Of a DNA stretch of 64,000 bases, positions 18,001-23,935 are shown one piece after another (position 1 is the first letter of the stretch; the number at the start of each line of letters is the position of its first letter). The translations under genes and the position numbers were made by a program. Below the pieces are notes generated by a model. The model was not told where the DNA came from. It saw only the letters and a list, made by a program, of their open reading frames with translations, and ran no database searches. Source of the DNA: Streptomyces sp. NBC_01669 (GTDB taxonomy: Bacteria; Actinomycetota; Actinomycetes; Streptomycetales; Streptomycetaceae); NCBI RefSeq assembly GCF_026339735.1, contig NZ_JAPEQG010000002.1:124001-188000 (forward strand), in the 5' to 3' direction.

Positions 18001-18458
18001 TCGATGACCAGGTGGTCGGCCCGGACGACCAGGCGGACCAGATCCGGGGCCAGGATCAGCAGCGAGATCGCGAACAGCGGGTCACCCGGGTCGGGCAGCC
18101 GGACGAAGTCCCGCAGCATCCACTCCTCGGCCGCTTGCCGAGCCGAGGAGCCGGCGGTGCGGTCAGGAAAGGCGTCGGGGTCCGTGAGATCCACCCGCGG
18201 CAGCGGCCAGTCCGGCGCCAGGTCCGGCAGCAGCCGCGGCTCGCCGTCCACGACCTCGATCCGCAGATGCAGAGCGTCGGCCTCGGCGACCGCCGACCGC
18301 GCGGCGGCCTCGACCAGGCCGGGCCTGGCCTGGCCGGTGAACTCGAGGTAGCCGCCGACCTGGTAGGCGGTGCTGCCGGGATGCAGCTGCTGCGCCCGCC
18401 AGATCTCGTGCTGCACTGCTGATAGGGCCCAGCCCTGGTCCTCACAGGATGTCGCCAT
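12075..18458 (-). CDS. NRPS, modules 1-2: C-A-T-C-A-T
   Basis: A 2127-residue synthetase with C (about 10-440), A (core about 606), T (GGTSL about 997), C (HHIACDG about 1193), A (core about 1678), T (GGHSM about 2060). The first C domain is EntF-like and carries DHLVIDG, with Asp in place of the first His of HHxxxDG; the second, catalytic His is kept. It heads the line, so it may accept an acyl or aryl starter. Hand-read codes: A1 D-A-W-Q-F-A-T-I-D-K, closest to Gln/Glu-type codes (weak call); A2 D-L-T-K-V-A-E-V-G-K, very close to the asparagine code (strong call). The C-terminus ends in an acidic helix (ELDDLSDEQLAAAL) that could dock to the basic N-terminal helix of the next protein. The ribosome site is weak (AGGG, 8 bases). 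Confidence 0.93.
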   Translation of the reverse strand: MATSCEDQGWALSAVQHEIWRAQQLHPGSTAYQVGGYLEFTGQARPGLVEAAARSAVAEADALHLRIEVVDGEPRLLPDLAPDWPLPRVDLTDPDAFPDRTAGSSARQAAEEWMLRDFVRLPDPGDPLFAISLLILAPDLVRLVVRADHLVIDGVGMAGFARRVLAVYGASLHGEPPQDSGWVGLNTFAEAEAAYRGSEAYAQDRTFWTDRMTGRSAVAGLAGRRGRTLVPPLHHEHPVPEDLAGRLRPVAEELGVAWPALVVATAAYVHRATGRTDLVVGFPLTGRLDKASRSTPAMTANVVPLRLAVHRELSLGTLARQAFGEIAEVFVHQLYPHDELLHDLALDGGVFDVAVNVLPFKRRAVFGEQEAASLNVLTNGPTDDLYVGFHGDPGTGDLAIRLDAHPDVYLPSDLERHRDGVLRLLAAGLDDPDRLIGAMDVLDAGERRALLAGSAAAPAPGTESSSLLADFEAQAARTPGAVAVIDGDRQVTYAELDARAARLAHVLAGCGVRAESPVVVTMDRSADMVAALLAVWRAGGCFVPVDPHAPAARWRTIARDCAAVLLLADRRPDEAGVPVVVPADADGPDGDGTDAHRPDGAQAAYAMFTSGSTGRPKAVSVSHAALANRVRWAVRAHGLGAADRVLQKTALTFDASLWEVFAPLAAGGTVVLAPSRAEHDPEAIVRSVIEHGVTVLQAVPSVLRLLVDVPRWPRCTSLRLLFSAGELLDAGLAQRAVGPLGVALWNTYGPTECAIDVSAQRHDPEQQSGPVPIGRPIDGARLLVLTEDGDLAPRGVAGELFVGGAGLARGYLGRPELTARSFVPDPFGPPGSRLYRTGDLVRRREDGVLEYLGRLDAQLKVNGVRVEPTEVEAALAEHPDVRGAVVLAEADGGGGQRLCAYLTVRRELVPGELRAFLADRLPAPLLPAVFRTVEAFPLTRGGKTDRAALRSGGAQQVSSQGSYVPPRTPAETMVAEAWGRLLTARPIGANDDFFQLGGTSLQVTRLAEELRAQTGRPVSFRRLFERTTVAEQAELIQAASDEDGTAVSDASGASPRAEEGAPAELSFGQYRLWALDQADPGSPEWAVPAILRLPPCADRGQEERRVGAALRALAERHEILRTRYADGPDGPVSLVDPAGPVRLTVYEGPEDGVPDACAELLRHGFDLAAGPVWRALLLRVPGAPSRLLLALHHIACDGWSVVLLERDFQRLYEQTPDTAQEQPRNGSGQALPPLTVRYADHAARQRREQAGGAFDDQLAYWRTALDGLPVLELPTDYRRPAKRDPRGALASFTVPPDAAERLLRLGREHGATPFMTLLTGFCAVLSRYSGQTDLAVGTPVAGRGAPGLDDVVGFFLNTLVLRCDTGGDPTFRQLLERVRGVCRAAFARQDLPFERLVDELRVPRDPSSTPLYRVAFDLHEEGLTSTAMAADDLAALGAAWRVAKTDLTVLLRRRSDGSLLGALEYAAALFAPETAAQLAQHLAAVLERAGETTDMTLSELSGLVVEATTAAATTASPAHAPDGWEPVPDVVAAQACRVPEEAAVISADSTVSYAALDARAGHLGRVLREAGAVPGTVVGVLLGAEPDLIAGLLAVWRAGAAYLPLDPDTPAERIAQTLDDADAVAVLTSSSFAGRLAPGRPSVLVDGANGADRQPAGAGLEHRPADPDQLAYVIYTSGSTGRSKGVQVTHRALAAYMQWTVEAVAKRGAGGAPLLSSIAYDLVVTALYGPLMTGQPVHLLPERLPTAELGPVLAARGPFSFLKLTPGHLEILSHTLDAPTAAGLARTLVVAGEALPAPLAERWLGLLGPGRLINEYGPTEAAVGTTVHPVDTVVPGVAVPIGEALPHATVHVLDEAMRPLPRGAVGELYVGGAGVARGYLGRPGLTARSFVPDPFGPPGSRLYRTGDRARIGVDGAVDFCGRFDDQVKVRGFRVEPAEVQAVLLEHAAVRDAFVTAGDGRLTAYLVPADGGELPDAAELAAHARRKLPEHMVPAWFVAVDEMPLTGNGEVDRAALPAPQAAAATAGIAPRTPEEARIVELWEEALGVPVGVHDDFFWLGGHSMLAIRMIARVREDFAVDLPATAFFDDPTPAGLARRVLAAIEAELDDLSDEQLAAALAAVDAGGMR

Positions 18459-18686
18459 GATACGACCCTGGGTGTACCACCTATATCGAGCCTATAGCGG
18501 TCGGAGCCACCTCCGAACACCCATGCTGACGTGTATGCTGAACAAGATCCGCTTCATCTGAGCTTGACTATTAACCTCACCAAGATCACGTCTTGGTGGG
18601 GTTCGTCGTTCGCCTGACAGCTGGGCGGCCTTTGCGTGATCGTGTCTTCTCGCTGAAGTCGACAGTCGATCAACCCAAAGGCCGTG
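18459..18686. promoter_or_regulatory. Upstream region of the NRPS operon
   Basis: This 228-bp gap must hold the NRPS promoter unless it lies further into the transposon remains. On the minus strand TATAGG occurs about 50 bp before the NRPS start, but no good -35 precedes it at standard spacing, so I do not call a promoter. An 8-bp stem-loop, CACCAAGA-TCACG-TCTTGGTG, lies at 18578-18598. It sits just before the plus-strand transposase stub and may be that element's end or a terminator. Confidence 0.35.
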
Positions 18687-18795
18687 ATGGACAGTCTGCA
18701 AGACGACGCTGCGCGCGTCGAGGCATTGACCGGGTTATCCCGGTTTCGCCGCGAGTTCTACGAGTGCCTGACCCTGCGGGCGGATGCTCTGTTCG
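18687..18795 (+). pseudogene. 5' stub of a transposase gene
   Basis: An ATG at 18687 opens about 36 codons (MDSLQDDAARVEALTG, then SRFRREFYECLTLRADALF) before the frame runs into the IS6-family terminal repeat at 18794. The pattern RFRREFYECLTLRADALF resembles the N-terminus of a DDE transposase family widespread in Streptomyces, which I recall but cannot name with certainty. The rest of the gene is absent from the far side of the IS6 element, so insertion was accompanied or followed by deletion. Confidence 0.45.
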
Positions 18796-18871
18796 GGCGC
18801 TGTCACGTTGTTGGGTGTGTACGTGCCTGACGGGGCGTCGGGGCATGGTGGGCCCCGGTCCGGGCCTGTGT

Positions 18872-19032
18872 TCAGGCCGTGGTGGGCCGGCCGACAGCGC
18901 CGGTGATCTGGTCCCAGATGGCGAAGCGGTGGCGAATTTCGGCTCGGTAGTGGTGTGCGGTCATCAGGTGGCGGCGGGGTCGGAAGTGGGCGAGATCCCG
19001 CTGAACGCGGACAGGAACCGTTGGGCCCCACC
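18872..19032 (-). pseudogene. 3' fragment of the IS6 transposase, frameshifted
   Basis: Carries the C-terminal part of the IS6 transposase, from GGAQRFLSAFSGISP onward. One C is missing from a run of Cs in the codons for SP-HF near 18988, so the frame changes and meets a stop after PTSDPAAT. Restoring that base recovers the expected family ending PHFRPRRHLMTAHHYRAE, then IRHRFAIWDQITGA, stopping at 18872. This copy is therefore dead independently of the insertion that splits it. Confidence 0.75.
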
Positions 19033-19034
19033 TA

Positions 19035-21212
19035 GGGGCTGTAAAAAATCAACGTGGTGATTCGGCCTTCTGCGGAGCGTTTTCGGGTGGTGCCACGGAG
19101 GCGAGGAGGTCCGCTGCGGTGCGGAAGGGCGTGGCCGGTGTCGGGAGGTGGCCGTCTTCCTCCAGGAGGGGGCGGAGGTCACGGAAGATGGTGCCGATGG
19201 TCTGCGGGGTGACGTCGAACAGGTCAGCGAGTACCTGTCGGGTGCATACGGTGCGCTGGTGGAGGACTGCGATCAGGATGCGTTCCGCGTGGAGGATCTT
19301 CTGGTGGAAGGCGCCTCCGTTCGTCCCGGGCTGACGCGGCCCGCCGCGCCGCTGGTAGCGGCGCCGTTCCCGCAGGGCCGTATACCTCACCAGCAGCCGA
19401 TCGGTCAGTTTCTGCAGGTCCTCGCGGCTCATGCCGGTCAGTGACGGGTCGGTCAGCACCGTGGAGATGTCCGACCGCCGGGGCGGGGTGGCGGAGCCAG
19501 TCCGTACGAAGGCGAGGACCTCCTGCGCCTGGGTGAAGTGCAAGGCGGTGGGGGTGATGGCGTAGTGGTGCTCGTCCAGCACAGGCCGGGTCTCCCTGAT
19601 TGCCTGGCCGATCGCCGGCGGGGTGACCTGGAGGATCTCGGCCAGGACTTTCTGGGCGCACACCTGCCGCAGATGCAGGACGGTGATCAGGAGGCGGTCC
19701 CTGGCCGAGAGCAGGGACCGGCCGTGGGCTCCCGGTACCTGGCGGCGTTTCCCGCCGCGCTGCTGGTGGCGGAGTTCTTCGCGCCGTGCGGCCTGGGCGG
19801 GGGCCAGGCGCCGGGCCATCGCGTCCAGTTCTTCGTGGTTCATCCCGGTCAGGCGCGGGTCGGACAGCAGCTCAAGGTCCGCTGCCCGCTCCAGCAGCGG
19901 GGCCTTCCCGGGGGCCGCCGGGACGGTGGGCTTGTCCGCGGGGCGGATGGTGTAGTTCCAGGTGCCGCGCTCGGTGTGCGGCTCGAGGGGAAGTGCCTTC
20001 ATGCGGTCGGTGCCGACCGTGACGCCGGTGGGATAGGCGCCGGTGTCCAGGGCGGCCTCGACCCGTAGCCCGGTGCGGGTCCGGGTTGAGGCGATGGTCT
20101 GGACGACGACTTCGTGGCTGGTCAGCGGCCGGCCGCGCCAGTTCATCGTGATGTGGGAGAACAGCCGATGCTCAATTTTATTCCATTTTGAAGCACCCGG
20201 CGGAAAGTGACACACCGTAATCTTCAGGCCCGTCTCGGCGGCCAGCGCGGCCAGTTCGGCCTTCCAGACCCGGCTGCGATAACCGTTGGAGCCACCCGCG
20301 TCCGCGGTGATCAGCAACCGGGTGGCCTGCGGGTAGTCGTCTCGTCCGCGAGCCTGCCACCAACGGCGGATGGACGCGACCGCGAAGGCGGCCGTGTCGT
20401 GGTCGCACCCGACGTTGACCCAGCCGGTATCGGCGGTGAGGTCGTAGACACCGTAGGGAATGGCCTGCTCGGCGTCGGGCCGGGCACAGAAGAAGAAGCT
20501 GTGGTCCTCCACCTTGACCGGCTCGCCCTTCGGGCGCCACTCACGGCCGGCGTTGGGCAGCTGGCCGAGCTTCTCCTTCTTCTTGGCATCCACGCTGATG
20601 ACCGGCTCCCCGGCACCCTGGTGCTGCTTGACCTGCTCGTTGATGTAGCGGAACTGGGCGTCCCGGTCAGGGTGCTGCCTGCCCTCCAGAGTCTTGGCGT
20701 TGACCTGGAGACTGAAGCCGTTCTCCCGCAGCAGCCGGCCCACCGTGGGCGCCGAGACGGGATGCCCCTGCCCGGCGAGCTCCTCGGCCAGGTGCCGCAG
20801 CGACTTGGTCGTCCAGCGCAACGGCGATATGGGATCACCCCGCTCGTCCGGCTCGACCAGCGCCAGCAGAGCCGGAACGAGCCGCGGGTCCAGCTCCTCG
20901 GCACTCTTGCGCCCGCCACCACAGCGGCGAACCCTCCACCCGGGCAGCGGATCCTCGCCGCCCTCCAGCTCGAAGACCCCCTTCCGCACCGTCGTTTCGC
21001 TCACGCCCGCAGTGCGCGCGACGGCCCGGACCCCGCCATGGCCCAGCAGCCGGGCCTCGGTGGCCAGCGCCAGCCGCTGCTGCCGCTCATCCAGATGCGG
21101 AAACAACACCCCGAACCTCAGGGCGAGTTGATCACGAACCTCACTCGGTATGCGCATACCAGACCAACGCGCCAGAGCCCCCAAAGCAACGCGTTGATTC
21201 TTTACAAGCCCC
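19035..21212 (-). mobile_element. ISAzo13-family element nested in the IS6 element
   Basis: A 2178-bp element with imperfect inverted repeats: left GGGGCTGTAAAAAATCAACG, right complement GGGGCTTGTAAAGAATCAACG. It is flanked by TA on both sides (19033-19034 and 21213-21214). It encodes one long transposase and splits the IS6 gene after codons for MKGFRSV. Removing it with one TA regenerates the interrupted frame exactly, which fixes both boundaries. Confidence 0.85.
19049..21157 (-). CDS. ISAzo13-family transposase with a duplicated C-terminal domain
   Basis: About 702 residues from the ATG at 21157; a TTG at 21184 would add nine. The N-terminal 420 residues match ISAzo13 transposases: an HTH (VRAVARTAGVSETTVRKG, about 45-62), then the catalytic region with ISVDAKKKEKLG, LLITADAGGSNGYR and ASKWNKIEHRLFSHI. 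After about residue 430 come two copies of a roughly 115-residue unit, each starting SDPRLTGMNHEEL or TDPSLTGMSREDL and containing an RGG-rich linker and an HTH-like LLITVLHLRQVCAQKVLAEI or LIAVLHQRTVCTRQVLADLF. That unit resembles the HTH found at the N-terminus of IS5-like transposases. Typical ISAzo13 proteins are much shorter, so the tail is an extension, perhaps for end recognition. Confidence 0.85.
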   Translation of the reverse strand: MRIPSEVRDQLALRFGVLFPHLDERQQRLALATEARLLGHGGVRAVARTAGVSETTVRKGVFELEGGEDPLPGWRVRRCGGGRKSAEELDPRLVPALLALVEPDERGDPISPLRWTTKSLRHLAEELAGQGHPVSAPTVGRLLRENGFSLQVNAKTLEGRQHPDRDAQFRYINEQVKQHQGAGEPVISVDAKKKEKLGQLPNAGREWRPKGEPVKVEDHSFFFCARPDAEQAIPYGVYDLTADTGWVNVGCDHDTAAFAVASIRRWWQARGRDDYPQATRLLITADAGGSNGYRSRVWKAELAALAAETGLKITVCHFPPGASKWNKIEHRLFSHITMNWRGRPLTSHEVVVQTIASTRTRTGLRVEAALDTGAYPTGVTVGTDRMKALPLEPHTERGTWNYTIRPADKPTVPAAPGKAPLLERAADLELLSDPRLTGMNHEELDAMARRLAPAQAARREELRHQQRGGKRRQVPGAHGRSLLSARDRLLITVLHLRQVCAQKVLAEILQVTPPAIGQAIRETRPVLDEHHYAITPTALHFTQAQEVLAFVRTGSATPPRRSDISTVLTDPSLTGMSREDLQKLTDRLLVRYTALRERRRYQRRGGPRQPGTNGGAFHQKILHAERILIAVLHQRTVCTRQVLADLFDVTPQTIGTIFRDLRPLLEEDGHLPTPATPFRTAADLLASVAPPENAPQKAESPR

Positions 21213-21214
21213 TA

Positions 21215-21776
21215 CGGAGCGGAAGCCCTTCATCGCCCGTTCACGCTGCCTGGTTGGCTGGTGGCTGTTCTCCGCCCGGTTGTTCAGACCCTTGTGCGAG
21301 CGGTGCTCCACCGAGGGCATGACCTCACGGTGAGCCGCGCCGTAGGAGCGCAACTTGTCGGTGACGACCACCCGGGGCACTGTGCGGGTCGTCTTCAGCA
21401 GTCTACGGAAGAACCACCGGGCCGCGGCAGTGTCCCGGCGGTTCTGCACGAGGATGTCCAGGACATCGCCATCCTGATCCACGGCCCGCCACAGGTACTT
21501 CCGCTCACCGTTGACCTTGATGAAGACCTCGCCCAGATGCCACTTGTCGCCGGGCCGGGGCTGCCGGCGGCGCAGCGCGCCGGCGTAGCACTGCCCGAAC
21601 TTGGCACACCAGCGGCGGACCGTCTCATACGAGACGACGACACCGCGCTCGAGCATCAGCTCCTCCACCTCACGGAAGGACAGCGGAAACCGGAAGTACA
21701 GCCACACACAGTGGGAGATCACCTCGACCGGGTACCGATGGCCCTTGTACGACGGCGACACGTCCCCCACGGACAA
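21215..21776 (-). pseudogene. 5' part of the IS6-family transposase
   Basis: About 187 native residues of an IS6-type transposase (YKGHRYPVEVISHCVWLYFR, SYETVRRWCAKFG, KYLWRAVDQDGDVLD, VVTDKLRSYGAA, LNNRAENSHQPTRQRERAMK). Downstream codons belong to the inserted ISAzo13 element. The motif that normally reads WHLDEVFIK here reads WHLGEVFIK: GGC replaces the codon for the first catalytic Asp, so the protein would be inactive even if intact. Likely starts are TTG at 21776 or GTG at 21770, the latter seven bases after GAGAGG. Confidence 0.82.
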
Positions 21777-21838
21777 CCCTCTCCAGCATGATCAACCCGA
21801 AGATCATCCCACTCAGCCAGCCAACGTGACAGCGCCCG

Positions 21839-22100
21839 CAGGACGCCTCTTCGGTCCGTTTCGCGCCCGTGCGCGATGCCCAGTTGCCGGACTCGATCGC
21901 CGAGGAGAGCGGACCGGCGGTCGCGAACGCCCTGCTCGGCCTTGCGTCCTGAGCGGTACGGGAGCGCCCGGGGTTGCGGCCGTGCCGGCGCACCGGCCAG
22001 CCGCACCGGACTCGAAGCGCGCTTCGTTCGATCGAAGATCACGCCCGGCGGCGGACCCGTGCGGTCGGCCGGGCAGGCGTTGGGCGCCGCTGCTGCCCGG
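21839..22100. other. Gap between transposon remains and the DeoR gene
   Basis: No gene is confidently seen. A plus-strand frame reads APVRDAQLPDSIAEESG, then PAVANALLGLAS, and stops near 21950. It looks protein-like and may be the last codons of a gene whose body was replaced by the IS6 element, but I cannot assign a family. The remainder shows nothing recognisable. Confidence 0.3.
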
Positions 22101-22886
22101 TCAGTCAGACGTCGGTGGCGCGAGCAGCACCTCGACGTCGCGGGCGCGCAGCGCGTCGAGCAGGGCCGGGTCCGCCGAGGTCTCGGTGACGAGGGTCCAG
22201 CCGGGCTGCCAGGGGGCCCAGGCGTGGAAGGGGGCCGCTCCCAGCTTCGCCGCGTGGGCGAGGACGTACACCCGGTGCGACCGGCGCGCCATCAGTTCCT
22301 TGAGCCTGATCTGCTCCGCGTCGGCCTCGCAGATCCCGAGTGCGGGCGAGACGCCGTCAGTGCCGAGGAACACCGCGTCGAACGTCATGCGTTCCAGCGC
22401 CGCTTCGGCGAGCGGGCCGACGAACGCGTGGCTGAGCGGCCGGTAGTGGCCACCCAGGCAGGTGAGATGCACGCCTTCGGCCCCGCCGAGTTCGAACACC
22501 GCGGACAGGCTGGGGGTCGCGACGGTGACCCCGTCCGCCACCCCGCGCAGGGCCCGGGCCAGTGCGGCCACCGTGGAACCGGCGTCGAACAGGACCGTGG
22601 CGCCCGGCGCGATGCGGGTCACCGCGAGCGCCGCGATGGCCCGCTTGGCCTCGGCAGCCTCGGCCGTACGCCGCTGCAGGGACGTCTCGGCGGAAGCGGT
22701 CAGCGCCATGGCTCCGCCGTACGTGCGGGCGAGGCGTCCGTCGGCGGTGAGGCGGGCGAGGTCGCGGCGGATCGTGGACGGGCTCACCGCGAAGCGCACA
22801 CTGAGCTCGTCCACTCCCGTCGGACCGGCGTCCTGGGCCAGCTCCACGATGCTTTCGCGCCTGGCGCGGGCTTCCGCACTGGTCAT
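22101..22886 (-). CDS. DeoR/GlpR-family transcriptional regulator
   Basis: A 261-residue sugar-phosphate-responsive repressor type. The N-terminal winged helix reads RRESIVELAQDAGPTGVDEL, then SVRFAVSPSTIRRDLARL (about residues 9-46), followed by the family linker GRLARTYGGA. The C-terminal effector domain, related to ribose-phosphate isomerase, shows ATVLFDAGSTVAALARAL, FVGPLAEAALERMTFDAVFLGTDG and the family ending. It is the last gene of an operon with a DUF1537 kinase and a PdxA-type dehydrogenase, overlapping the latter by ATGA, so it probably senses a phosphorylated sugar acid made by them. The 60-bp inverted repeat in the divergent control region at 25.5 kb is its most likely operator. 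Confidence 0.9.
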   Translation of the reverse strand: MTSAEARARRESIVELAQDAGPTGVDELSVRFAVSPSTIRRDLARLTADGRLARTYGGAMALTASAETSLQRRTAEAAEAKRAIAALAVTRIAPGATVLFDAGSTVAALARALRGVADGVTVATPSLSAVFELGGAEGVHLTCLGGHYRPLSHAFVGPLAEAALERMTFDAVFLGTDGVSPALGICEADAEQIRLKELMARRSHRVYVLAHAAKLGAAPFHAWAPWQPGWTLVTETSADPALLDALRARDVEVLLAPPTSD

Positions 22887-23935
22887 CGGTGCCTTTCGGT
22901 GGCAAGGGCGACCGCCTGGCGAAGCGCCTCGACCATGCTGCCGCCCCGGGCGGTGCCGGTTCCGGCGATGTCGAAGGCGGTGCCGTGGTCGACGGAAGTG
23001 CGGATGACGGGGAGTCCGACGGTGACGTTGACGCCGTTCTCGATGCCGAGGACCTTGACCGGGGCATGGCCCTGGTCGTGGTACATCGCCACGATCAGAT
23101 CGTAGTCCCCCCGGGCGGCCAGGAAGAACGCCGTGTCCGCGGGAAGCGGACCTTGGGCGTCGATGCCGTCGGCGCGCAGCGCCGCGAGGGCGGGAGCGAT
23201 CTTCGCCTCCTCCTCGCCGTTGCCGAAGAGGCCGTTCTCGCCCGCGTGCGGGTTGATGCCGCAGACGCCGATGACGGGCTCGGCGGTCCCCGCCCGCACC
23301 AGGGCCTGGTGACCGCGGCGCACGGTGCGCTCGACCAGGGGCGGATCGATGCGGTTCACCGCGTCGATGAGGCCGAGGTGGGTGGTGACATGGATGACGT
23401 TCAGCTCAGGGGTGGTCAGCATCATCGACACCTCGTCCACGCCCGTCAGCCGCGCGAGCAGTTCGGTGTGTCCGGCGTACTCGTGACCGGCGAGCCGCAG
23501 GGCCTCCTTGTTGAGGGGGGCCGTGCAGATGGCGTCGACGTCGCCGCGCACCGCCAGCCGCGCGGCCTCCTCGACGTAGCGGTAGGCGGCCTCGCCCGCC
23601 TCCGGGGCGAGCCGCCCCCACGGCAGGCCGGCGGGGAGCAGGTCCAGGTCGACGACGTTGACGCGGCCGGGAGTCCAGTCGGCGTCCCCGGGTCCGGTCA
23701 CCGTGACCACGGTGTCGCCGCTGCCGACGAGGGCGGCGGCCTCCCGAAGCCTGCGGGCGTCACCGATGACCAGGGGCCGGCAGCCGTGGACGATGTCGGG
23801 GTGGCCGAGCGCCGCCATGACGACCTCGGGGCCGACACCCGCACCGTCCCCCATAGTGACCGCGACCAAGGGGCGGTGGTCGTCGGCAGGCGTGGCCGTC
23901 CGGGGTCGGTCGGGGCTGTGCAAGGGGGCGTTCAT
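22883..23935 (-). CDS. PdxA-family 4-phospho-sugar-acid dehydrogenase
   Basis: A 350-residue member of the PdxA family of metal- and NAD-dependent dehydrogenases. Recognisable are the N-terminal PLVAVTMGDGAGVGPEV, the metal-binding histidines in YAGHTELLAR, VIHVTTHLGL and YHDQGHAPVKVLG, and the C-terminal DHGTAFDIAGTG. Biosynthetic PdxA acts in vitamin B6 synthesis. When paired with DUF1537 kinases, as here, PdxA2-type enzymes oxidise and decarboxylate 4-phospho-D-threonate or -erythronate to dihydroxyacetone phosphate. The start at 23935 overlaps the kinase stop (ATGA), and its stop overlaps the DeoR start in the same way. Context favours the catabolic role over B6 synthesis. Confidence 0.88.
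   Translation of the reverse strand: MNAPLHSPDRPRTATPADDHRPLVAVTMGDGAGVGPEVVMAALGHPDIVHGCRPLVIGDARRLREAAALVGSGDTVVTVTGPGDADWTPGRVNVVDLDLLPAGLPWGRLAPEAGEAAYRYVEEAARLAVRGDVDAICTAPLNKEALRLAGHEYAGHTELLARLTGVDEVSMMLTTPELNVIHVTTHLGLIDAVNRIDPPLVERTVRRGHQALVRAGTAEPVIGVCGINPHAGENGLFGNGEEEAKIAPALAALRADGIDAQGPLPADTAFFLAARGDYDLIVAMYHDQGHAPVKVLGIENGVNVTVGLPVIRTSVDHGTAFDIAGTGTARGGSMVEALRQAVALATERHR

Larger units (their letters stand above)
18794..21838 (-). mobile_element. IS6-family element, split by a second element
   Basis: Bounded by perfect 17-bp inverted repeats CGGGCGCTGTCACGTTG at 18794-18810 and its complement at 21822-21838. Inside are the two halves of one IS6-type transposase gene, separated by the ISAzo13-family element at 19035-21212. 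The flanking bases (left ..TCTGTT, right ..CAGGACG) share no 8-bp duplication, so one side has probably been lost by deletion or recombination. Joining the halves at the TA restores the IS6 reading frame across the junction (MKGFRSVGGAQRFLSAFSGI). Confidence 0.8.

Noticed and set aside
18593..19060. A 155-codon plus-strand frame in the transposon wreckage
   Set aside because: It lies across the transposase stub, the IS6 terminal repeat and the antisense of the IS6 3' fragment. Its sequence is Arg/Gly-rich with no family features, so it is a shadow frame.
22883..23935. Vitamin B6 biosynthetic PdxA
   Set aside because: It is coupled on both sides to a DUF1537 kinase and a DeoR regulator, the arrangement known for sugar-acid catabolism, and no other B6 gene is nearby.
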